Part shown: one piece after another, positions 57,124 through 64,000 of the stretch
How the letters are laid out: each line of letters opens with the position of its first letter
Position numbering within the stretch: the first letter of the stretch is position 1
Assembly (NCBI GenBank): GCA_049841135.1
Contig: JASGHK010000007.1
Coordinates: 434,001 to 498,000 of the forward strand
Origin: JACRCT01 sp049841135
Lineage (GTDB): Bacteria > Myxococcota > Myxococcia > Myxococcales > UBA5297
Direction: 5' to 3'
Length of the DNA stretch: 64,000 nucleotides
Notes under the pieces: model-generated
What the model was told of the DNA's origin: nothing
Seen by the model: the letters and a program-made list of their open reading frames with translations, nothing else
Database searches by the model: none
Translations under genes and position numbers: made by a program

Positions 57124-58639
57124 GTGCTTGACCGCCTCAAGAACCGCGCTGCCACCTGGCTCGTGCAGCCGCCGTCGCCGGTGGACGTGGAGCGGCAGCA
57201 GGAGAGGGCGCTGCTCCGGCTGTTGCGCGGCTCCCTCGGGACCGAGCTCGGCCGCCGCTACCGGCTCGAGGAGGTCCGCAGCGTCGCCGAGTACCAGGCG
57301 CGCGTGCCGGCCCACCACTTCGAGGACCTGCTGCCACTGTGGCGGCGCGAAGAGGCTGGCGAGGTCGGGGTGACCGTGCGCGAGAAGGTGGACTTCTTCG
57401 CGCTCTCGACCGGCATCACCGGGGCGGGCAAGCACCTGCCCATCCCTCGGGCGCTCCTGGACGGAAACCGGCGCCGCGATCTCCAGGTCCTGTCCGCGGT
57501 GCTCGCGAGCCGGCCGGGCTCGCGCCTGCTCTCCAAGAGGACCCTCACCGTGATCGGCGGCACCTGCCTGGAGACGCTGGCGGGCGGCGCGCGGCTGGGG
57601 ACGATCTCCGGCCACATGATGTCCACGCTCCCGTGGGTGCTGCAGCGAACGGTCGTGCCCGACCGGGCGACGCGGGACCTGGACCGCTGGGAGGAGAAGA
57701 AGCAGCGGACGCTCGACCAGGCTCGCGGGAAGCCGGTGGGCAACTTCATCGCCGTGCCGGGCGTGGCCGTCGACCTGCTGCGCAGCATGCGCGAGCAGTG
57801 GAGCGCCGCGCAGTACGCCGCGTTCGTGGGCGGGTTGGAGGTGATGGTCTTCTCCGGAGTGAGCTACCGCCCCTACCGCGACGAGCTCGTCCGGCTGCTG
57901 GAGCGCTCCGACGTCACCTTCGTCGACTTCTACAGCGCCAGCGAGGGCATCCTCGGGTTCGAGCTTCTCGACGCAGCCGGACGGGTTGAGGCTCTTCTGG
58001 GACTCGGTCTTCTACGAGCTGGTCGACCTCGACGCCTACCAGCGCCGGGACCTCTCGAAGCGCAAGACCCTGGCCGAGGCCCGGGCGGGAGAGCGCTACG
58101 CGCTGCTCGTCACCACCGGCAACGGCGGCCTCAGCTACGTGCTGGGCGACGTGCTCGAGTGCATGGCCCTCGCGCCGCTGCGGTTCCGCGTGGCAGGGCG
58201 GACGCGGCTCTCGCTCAACCTCGTCGGCGAGAAGGTAGCCATCGACGAAGTGGAGTCCGCCGTGGCGGCGGTTTCGGGCGAGCTGGGGGCGAGCCCGGGC
58301 GAGTTCCTGGTGACTGCCCGGGTCGCGCAGGCGCGGCCGAGGTACCTCTGGGTCGTCGAAAACCATCCGGCGTGGCGCGCCGCCGGGCCGGACAAGCTGG
58401 GCGAGCTGCTCGACGGGAGCCTGCGGCGCTTCAGCCACGGCTACGGCTTCTTCCGCGAGCAGCTCGCGCCCTGCGAGGTGGTCCTAGTGGCGAGCGACCG
58501 CTTCCGCCAGTGGCTCGCCGGGCGAACGCGGGACCCGTGCCAGCTCAAGGTCCCGCGCATCGTCGACAGCCCCGAAGCCGTCTCCGAGCTGCTCGAGGCG
58601 GCGGTCGATCCGGAGCGGGACGAGACGAGGGCGGGCTGA
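57124..58639 (+). CDS. GH3 (auxin-responsive type) acyl-adenylating family protein, frameshifted
   Basis: About 505 residues when read across one break, matching the usual 500-600 of GH3 acyl-acid-amido synthetases. The adenylation P-loop region is FFALSTGITGAGKHLPIP, and the substrate region DFYSASEGILGFELLDA then GLRLFWDSVFYELVD carries the family's core. GH3 enzymes adenylate a carboxylic acid and conjugate it to an amine or amino acid. Substrate not predictable. Start GTG 57124. The break near 57982 (surplus C, GGACGGGTTGAGG) separates AAG from GLRLFWD. It follows the unknown lipoprotein. Confidence 0.72.
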
Positions 58640-58720
58640 GGCGGGAGGGTCGGACGACGAGCGCTGCGCTCACGTCCCGCCTGGAATCGGCTCAGGCGGA
58701 GACGAGCCCTGCGGGCGTGG

Positions 58721-60060
58721 TCACGCCGCGTTCTTGGCCACCGGGTGGTCCTCGGCGAAGCGCTTGAGCCGCTCCTCGAGCACCGGGAACTGGTCGCGGC
58801 GGACGAGCGAGGTGCACGCGCGCAGGCCCTCCGGGTGCGAGCTGCCGGTGATGCCCAGGGTGATGGCGCTGATGCCGTAGTGCACCAGCTCCGAGAGCAG
58901 CTGTCCGCCGGCCATGCCCGGGTACGAGAACGTGAAGTAGAAGCCGTCGGCGATGGGGGCGTCGAGGTCCTTGTCGTAGACGATCTTGAAGCCGTTCTCG
59001 GTGAAGAGCCGCTTCATCACCTTCGCCTTCTCGCCGTACTCGCGGACGGTGGCGACGAAGTCGACCTGGCCGTCGTTGACCGCCTTGAGCATCGCCGTCA
59101 GGGCGTACTGCGCCGAGTGGCTGGTGCCCGAGGAGATGGCGTAGACGGCGTCGTAGAGCAGCGCGTTGCCGAGCAGGTCGGAGTTGAAGTAGCGCAGGAG
59201 GTCCGGGCAGCGCATCTGCCAGACCTTGGGCGAGACCACCATCATCGCGATCCGCTCGCCGGCGTAGCTGAAGGCCTTGGAGCTCGAGATGAGCAGCACG
59301 TAGTTGTCGGTGTAGTGCGCCACCGTCGGCTGGTAGGGCGGCTGGCCCGGCTTGGAGTAGTCCTGCCGGAAGTCCATGGCGAAGTACGCCAGGTCCTCGA
59401 TGACGACGGCGTCGTACTTCGTCGCCAGCGCGCCGATGGTCTTCAGCTCGTCGTGCGTCAGGCAGATCCACGCCGGGTTGTTCGGGCTCGAGTAGAGGAT
59501 GGAGGAGACCTTGCCGGTCTTCAGGTAGCTCTCGAGCTTGGGGCCCAGCTTCTCGCCGCGGAACTCGGAGACGTCGAAGGACATGTAGCCGTGGCCCAAA
59601 AGCTTGCACTGCTGCTTCTGGACCGGGAAGCCGGGGTCGAGGAACAGCGTGCCCTCGCGGTTGGCCCAGGCCCGGTTGATGGTCATGAACGTCGCGAGCC
59701 CGCCCATCATCGAGCCCACGGTGGGGATGCAGAACTCGGGGCCGACCTCGACGTCGAGGAAGAGCTTCACGAACCGCGAATCTCCTTCTTCACCGGCTCG
59801 ATGCCCTGGATGTCCGGGTAGATGGAGGCCACGCCCTCGCGCAGCGCGGCGATCTGCGCGTCCACGCCCAGCTGCATCGCCGGCAGGCCTGGGATGCCCA
59901 TCTCCATGCGCACGAACTTCACGCCGGTGTCCTCTTCGACGAGGTCGACGATGCGCTTGATCTGGCGGATGGAGGCGCGGCCGAGCTCGTTCAGGCCGAG
60001 CTCGCGGGTGCGGCGGGTGACCACGTCCGGCGGGATGGGGGTAGGGCGGGCAGAGGGCAT
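58721..60060 (-). CDS. PLP-dependent aminotransferase, class I/II, frameshifted
   Basis: About 446 residues when read across one break. Fold-type I transferase: GIPGLPAMQLGVDAQIAAL near the start, LFLDPGFPVQKQQCKLLG, SSPNNPAWICL (the PNNPTG-like motif), EDLAYFAMDFR, and the Schiff-base lysine in LISSSKAFSYAGERIAM. The N-terminal part starts ATG 60060 and reads to EPVKKEIR; the rest continues RFVKLFLDVEVG in another frame after a net one-base loss near 59775. Substrate unknown; homologues include aspartate and histidinol-phosphate aminotransferases. Confidence 0.78.
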
Positions 60061-60338
60061 GGCGGGTTCCGTGGGTCGGACGGCACGGGCCGTCGGGAAG
60101 AAGGCTGCACGATTGCACCACCGCCGCCGGAGTCAAGGCGCGGCGAGCGGCGCAGCCCGCCTCCCACGCGCTCCGCGTCCCGCGCTCGAGCATCCTCGGA
60201 TGGGGTTCCCGCGCAGCCGTGACCTCGTCGCGGCTCGGGGCGCCGCTCGGATCGCCGGACTCCCAGGCGGCAACCTACAGGCATCGCAACGCAAGAGCCC
60301 GGCGGCGAGAGGCGCCGGCGCCCAACCGAGGAGTGCCC

Positions 60339-60726
60339 ATGACCGCCGATCGCCGCCACCCGCATGCCACCACCCTGTGGACTGCGTCGCTCGTGTCGCT
60401 GCTCGCGCTCAGCGGCTGCGTCCACGTCAACCTGCCCGAGCACCTCGTCGCCGACACCGTCGACGCGGGCAAGGACCTGTACCACTCCATCGAGTCGGCG
60501 GTGACGAACAAGCCGGCCCCGTCGCAGAGGGTCTTCGTGCACAGCTGCATCCGCGACCAGAGCGTGGCCGTCGAGGAGGTGGAGCGCGCCTGCGTGGACG
60601 AGCTGGTGACGCAGACCAGGACGCAGCTGAAGCTCGACAAGCTCGACTACGCGGTGGAGGGCCACACGGTGGACCGGATCTCCGGCTCGGTCGTCGTCAA
60701 CTGCCAGAATCTCGCTCAAGGGCTGA
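60339..60726 (+). CDS. Small lipoprotein, probably frameshifted at the end
   Basis: About 128 residues. Lipobox LLALSGC (Cys-26) and a short mature region with two Cys (VHSCIRDQ, VERACVDEL). The uninterrupted frame runs on to 61214, across the hemerythrin gene, which is unlikely. Removing one A near 60703 (CAGAATCTCG to CAGATCTCG) ends it as VVVNCQISLKG at a TGA at 60724-60726, eight bases before the hemerythrin stop. Start ATG 60339. Function unknown. Confidence 0.5.
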
Positions 60727-60733
60727 AGGCTCC

Positions 60734-61372
60734 TCAGCCGAGAAGCAGGCTCTGCGGCGAGGCGAGATCGGGGCGAGACGCCCCGCGCTCGGCCCGCCCG
60801 GCGGGGACCTGCTCCGGCCACGCTCCGCGTGGTGCCCACCGCGCCACCAGCGCGTCCACCTCGTGCGCCAGGTCGCTCGCGAGCGCCGCGTGCTGGGCCT
60901 CGTGGTCGACGAACATCGCCTCGCCTCGACTCGCCATCCCCTCAGGGGCCCGGTCGGCGAGCACGAAGAGCAGGGCCTCCTCCTGGGCCATGTGGCCGCG
61001 CAGCAGCACCGCCAGATCCGCCGCGGTCCGCGAGAGCAGTTCGAGACCTCGCGCGTTCCAGGGCTCCGGCCGGCATGCCAGCACCTGCAGGCGGTCCAGG
61101 GCCCGGCGTGCCGCGGCGTGGTCGGCCAGCACCGCCGCCGTCGGCCCGCGCGCCGCCGGCAGCCCGGTCTCGAGGAGAAGCGCGAGGAGGATGCCCACTT
61201 CCTTGGGGTGGTGAAGCTCGTCGATGAAGCGACGCAGGACTCCGACGAGCTTCCCAAGGCCTCCGCGGCCGTCGACTCCCGAAACCGCCGACTCCTCCAC
61301 CAGGCCTTCGAGCGCCGAGAGAAGGCGCTCCACGGTGCGGTGCTCGGACGTCAGGGCCGCGATGGCTTGCAT
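60734..61372 (-). CDS. Hemerythrin-like (HHE) domain protein
   Basis: 212 residues forming a four-helix bundle. Candidate di-iron ligands lie in TSEHRTVERLLSAL, FIDELHHPKEV, LADHAAARRAL, LLRGHMAQEEALLF and VDHEAQHAAL, the HxxxE and H..HxxxE pattern of HHE proteins. Such proteins bind O2 or NO, or sense redox or iron. The C-terminal 30 residues are Arg/Ala/Glu-rich and add nothing recognisable. Start ATG 61372, with GGAGGAG upstream. Confidence 0.72.
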   Translation of the reverse strand: MQAIAALTSEHRTVERLLSALEGLVEESAVSGVDGRGGLGKLVGVLRRFIDELHHPKEVGILLALLLETGLPAARGPTAAVLADHAAARRALDRLQVLACRPEPWNARGLELLSRTAADLAVLLRGHMAQEEALLFVLADRAPEGMASRGEAMFVDHEAQHAALASDLAHEVDALVARWAPRGAWPEQVPAGRAERGASRPDLASPQSLLLG

Positions 61373-61689
61373 GGACTCCTCCTCGCCCGGCCCTGCATCA
61401 GCAAGGACGCTGCCAACGGCGTCGGGCAGCGCTTTCGCGGAGTTGGCGCGCCAGGACCTTGCAGACCTGCAAGCTCGAGGCGGCGCTTTGACTGCGGTGC
61501 GTTGCAGTCGCGAAAGAGCGCCAGAACCGTGACGCTCGGCGCAGGCCGGTGCGGCGCGACCCCGGGCCGTGCGCGGCCTGGGCCGGCCTCGACCCGGACC
61601 GACACGGCGGCCGGGTCTTGGCCACCGCCCGCAGCGATGGGCGGTGGTAGGCTTGCGAGCCGATGGCCTGCAGAGAGGCGACCCGCTCC
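61373..61689. other. Divergent intergenic region of about 317 bp
   Basis: Contains no supported gene and probably holds promoters for the hemerythrin gene (leftward) and the envelope-protein gene (rightward). It includes a 7-bp inverted repeat at 61458-61473 and an imperfect pairing CTTTGACTGC/GCAGTCGCGAAAG around 61486-61516. No clear sigma-70 boxes were identified. Confidence 0.45.
61458..61473. repeat. Palindrome CTTGCAG-AC-CTGCAAG
   Basis: A perfect 7-bp inverted repeat around AC. It has the same layout as CTAGCAG-AC-CTGCTAG (44377-44392) next to the ATPase gene, differing in two outer base pairs. Confidence 0.55.
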
Positions 61690-63387
61690 ATGAGACCGCA
61701 AAGACTGGCCAATTCCACCCCGGGCTGGGCACGCCGGGGGCTGCTCTTCGTCGCGCTGCTCTGCCTGGTTCCGGCAGCCGCTCAGGGCGCCGCGCGCAAG
61801 AAGGCGCCGCCACCGCCAAAGCCCAAGGTGGTCGAGCCGGCCGCTGCTCCGGTCGAGAAGCGGGTGGCGCTCATCGCCCCTTCCGACACGCAGCGCACCG
61901 AGGCGGTGGTCAACCGGGTCCTCGACGCCGCCGAGCAGGACCTCGTGGCCTCCGGCTTCCAGGTCGTCAACCTGTCCAAGGTCGCCGCCGAGTACCGCAA
62001 GCGGCACGAGTCCGTTCCCTACTGCCGCGACACCCCGGCCTGTCTGGCCAAGGTGGGCCGGACCATGGGCTGCGGCTTCGCCGTCGGCGCCGTCGCCGTC
62101 ACCGGGCCCAATGGCCTCGACGTGGAGCTGACCATCATCGACGCGGCCAGCGAGGGCGTCGTGGCCCACACCGCGTTGATGGGCATCCCCTGGACCGGTG
62201 CGCTCCCGGACGTCCCCCACCCGGGCCTCGCCCTGGCGCGCTACACCCCCGGCAGCGGCACGGGGAGCGCCTCCACTCCGGTGGCCCCGCCGCCGCCGCC
62301 GCTCGACGCGTCCGCGAAGAACCCCGACCCCGAGCCCAAGGCCGCGGCCGAGCCGAAGACCGCGGCCGCCGACAAGCCCGCGGAGCCGAGCGAGAAGCCG
62401 GCCTCGACGCCGCCCGGCCCCACCAACGAGCTGCTGCAGCAGGCGCGCGCGGCCTACGACGCGCTGGAGTTCGACAAGGCCGCCTCGCTCGCCAGCCGCG
62501 TGCTGGCCACCCCGGGCCTCGACTCCGAGACGCGCCTCGACGCCTACCTCGTCCAGGCCTCCAGCCTCGCCATCGCCGCCGACACCCAGGCCTCCGAGGT
62601 CTCCTTCCGCCTGCTCTTGCGCGCGCGCCCCGACTTCGAGTTGCCGCGCTCGACGCCGCCGAAGATCTTGGGCGTGTTCAAGAAGGTCAAAGCCGAGGAG
62701 AAGGCCATCGCCGACCAGGTGCGCGCGGTCGCCCGCAAGCGGCTGGTCGAGAACCTCACGCTGGTCGGCGAGCCGCCCACCAAGGCCAGCGGCGGCCGGG
62801 TGCTGCCGTTCTCCTTCCGCCTGCGCGACCCGACCTCCGCCGTCACCGCCTTCGACGTGCCCTACCGCCGCCAGGGGGAGGGTAGCTTCTCGGTGCTGGC
62901 GCTCCAGCGCGACCCCGAGGGCGCCTGGAAGGGCGCCATCCCCGCCGAGTGGACCGCCAGCGAGAACGGCTTCCTCCTGGAGTACTACCTGTCCGCCCGC
63001 GACGAGACCGGGCCCCTCGTCGGCCGCGGCGAGGCCAGCCGCCCGCTGCTCCTGCAGGTCTCGCCCGGCCAGGTCGAGCGCGCCCTGCCCAAGCCCATCC
63101 CGCGCTGGGCGCTCTACCTGCTCGCGGGCGGCGCGGTGGCCTCGGCCGCCGCCGCCGGCAGCCTGGGCGTGGCGACGCTGCAGGCCCAGACCAACTACGA
63201 CCGCTACGCCCAGCAGGCCGTCAACAAGCCCATGGACGCCAAGCCGCTCACCGCCATGGCCGCCAACGGGCACGCCCTGGCCGACGGCGCGGTGGCCATG
63301 GCCGTGGTCACCAGCGTGCTCCTCACCGCCGCGCTCGTCTCCTGGCCGTTCACGGAGCCGGCGGCCTCGGGCTCGGAGAGCCCGTGA
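61690..63387 (+). CDS. Exported envelope protein with C-terminal membrane helices
   Basis: 565-residue exported protein. Signal peptide (WARRGLLFVALLCLVPAAAQG), a Lys/Pro linker, then a domain about 55-175 (KRVALIAPSDTQRTEAVVNRVL, TPACLAKVGRTMGCGFAVGAVAV) resembling the nucleotide-independent beta/alpha fold seen in myxobacterial 'FlgO-like' lipoproteins. A Pro/Ala/Lys linker, a helical TPR-like region (about 255-360, LLQQARAAYDALEFDKAASLASRVL) and beta segments follow. Two C-terminal hydrophobic helices (about 478-500 and 530-550) end it. The stop overlaps the next start (TGATG), so the genes are coupled. Start ATG 61690. Function unknown. Confidence 0.65.
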   Translation: MRPQRLANSTPGWARRGLLFVALLCLVPAAAQGAARKKAPPPPKPKVVEPAAAPVEKRVALIAPSDTQRTEAVVNRVLDAAEQDLVASGFQVVNLSKVAAEYRKRHESVPYCRDTPACLAKVGRTMGCGFAVGAVAVTGPNGLDVELTIIDAASEGVVAHTALMGIPWTGALPDVPHPGLALARYTPGSGTGSASTPVAPPPPPLDASAKNPDPEPKAAAEPKTAAADKPAEPSEKPASTPPGPTNELLQQARAAYDALEFDKAASLASRVLATPGLDSETRLDAYLVQASSLAIAADTQASEVSFRLLLRARPDFELPRSTPPKILGVFKKVKAEEKAIADQVRAVARKRLVENLTLVGEPPTKASGGRVLPFSFRLRDPTSAVTAFDVPYRRQGEGSFSVLALQRDPEGAWKGAIPAEWTASENGFLLEYYLSARDETGPLVGRGEASRPLLLQVSPGQVERALPKPIPRWALYLLAGGAVASAAAAGSLGVATLQAQTNYDRYAQQAVNKPMDAKPLTAMAANGHALADGAVAMAVVTSVLLTAALVSWPFTEPAASGSESP

Positions 63388-64000
63388 TGCACGGCAAAGG
63401 CGCGGCCGCGTGGGCCATCCTCGCAGCGCTGCTGGGGGCCGGCTGCTTCCACGACGGGGTGCCTCCCGACGCCAAGCTCGTCTGCGCCGCCGACGAGGAT
63501 TGTCCGCCGGGCCTGAGGTGCAACGTCGAGGTCAAGCGCTGCATCGACCGCGAGGGCGACAGCAAGCCCCCGGCGCTCGACGGGCTGGCGGCGATCGCGC
63601 CGGCGGTCGCCAAGCAGGGCCAGAAGCTCCACATCAGCTTCCGGGTGAGCGAGGACCTCTTCGCCGACCCGCTGGTCCTGGTCGGCGAGCGCGCGGCGCA
63701 GGTGGACGAAGAGGGGACCGCGCGCACCGAGCGGCGCTACCGCTTCGTGCTCGAGCCCGATGGCACCGAGGACCAGACCGCCCCGGTCCCGGTCAGCGTG
63801 GAGCTGGTGGACGTCACCGGCAACAAGTCGGGCCAGGTCCTGGCGGGCAACGCCCGCTTCGACTTCGTCGCCCCGGCGCTCGCGGGCGATCCCGAGGTGG
63901 CCCTCGTCGCCCCGCCACACAGCCTGATCGACCCGGTCGCGTCGGCAGGGGTCGGCGCGACGGTGAGCGTCACCCTGACCTTCGACGAGGCGGTGGCCGA
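63387..64000 (+). CDS. Lipoprotein, 5' part, continuing beyond the window
   Basis: About 205 codons are present; the gene runs off the end. Signal peptide AILAALLGAGC with the lipid Cys near residue 20. A Cys-rich module CAADEDCPPGLRCNVEVKRC (residues 33-52) has the DUF4215/'C..D.DCP.G..C' look of myxobacterial surface lipoproteins. Ig-like/TIG-type repeats (LDGLAAIAPAVAKQGQKLHISF and ALVAPPHSLIDPVASAGVG) follow. Its ATG overlaps the preceding stop, so the pair is translationally coupled. Confidence 0.65.
   Translation, partial: MHGKGAAAWAILAALLGAGCFHDGVPPDAKLVCAADEDCPPGLRCNVEVKRCIDREGDSKPPALDGLAAIAPAVAKQGQKLHISFRVSEDLFADPLVLVGERAAQVDEEGTARTERRYRFVLEPDGTEDQTAPVPVSVELVDVTGNKSGQVLAGNARFDFVAPALAGDPEVALVAPPHSLIDPVASAGVGATVSVTLTFDEAVA

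Noticed and set aside
60727..61214. C-terminal extension of the lipoprotein at 60339 across the hemerythrin gene
   Set aside because: The extension is Arg/Ala/Pro-rich and lies antisense to a clear hemerythrin frame; a single-base correction ends the lipoprotein before it.

Overview
The window is GC-rich DNA, most likely from a member of the Myxococcota (myxobacterial Deltaproteobacteria), genus not determinable. The pointers are two secreted proteins with MYXO-CTERM-like tails (about 8400-8924 and 31097-33589), a Hanks-type Ser/Thr kinase with an HCDVSPSN catalytic loop, hybrid histidine kinases beside PilZ and receiver proteins, many small lipoproteins with D/A-rich linkers, IPT/TIG and lamin-tail domains, Asp/Cys repeat proteins and a TonB receptor fused to a TonB C-terminal domain.

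Layout. 1-2.2 kb: end of an RsmB/NOP-type methyltransferase and a membrane multihaem cytochrome c. 2.2-8.3 kb: an eroded region with gene-end fragments, an IPT/TIG protein and an IS1182-like element (5393-7634) whose transposase carries a 24-unit pentapeptide array. 7.6-13.1 kb (minus strand): TonB-dependent receptor, coupled lipoprotein, Cys-rich surface protein and an F420-reductase-like oxidoreductase. 13.2-20.2 kb: alpha/beta hydrolase, a tandem pair of secreted paralogues, lipoprotein, DUF695-like protein, REC-REC-PilZ regulator and Ser/Thr kinase. 20.3-28 kb: Asp/Cys repeat lipoprotein and two hybrid sensor kinases. 28-37 kb: envelope and hypothetical proteins, a UPF0303 protein, a secreted GH57 glycosidase and an esterase-like lipoprotein. 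37.2-42.6 kb: a fatty-acid beta-oxidation operon (fadE-fadA-fadN). 42.7-44.4 kb: a single AAA ATPase/PD-(D/E)xK gene between 33-bp direct repeats. 44.4-53.6 kb: chemoreceptor, glycosyltransferase, TAXI-type binding protein, radical SAM protein, ammonium transporter with its PII partner, and a DHFR-fold reductase. 53.6-64 kb: a zf-PARP protein, lipoproteins, a GH3-type adenylating enzyme, a PLP aminotransferase, hemerythrin and the start of an envelope-protein operon.

Working together. The clearest metabolic units are the beta-oxidation operon and the amt-glnK pair (ATGA overlap). The TonB receptor, lipoprotein and Cys-rich protein form a likely surface uptake or display unit. The kinase, receiver and chemoreceptor genes are signalling modules without obvious dedicated targets here.

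Caution. I count sixteen places in fourteen genes where one protein continues in another frame after a net one-base shift (roughly 98, 12080, 15490, 18568, 20650, 24080, 36190, 36650, 43008, 44460, 44508, 50502, 54690, 57982, 59775 and 60703). The protein on each side is otherwise intact, so I read most as sequencing or assembly indels and annotate these genes across the break.
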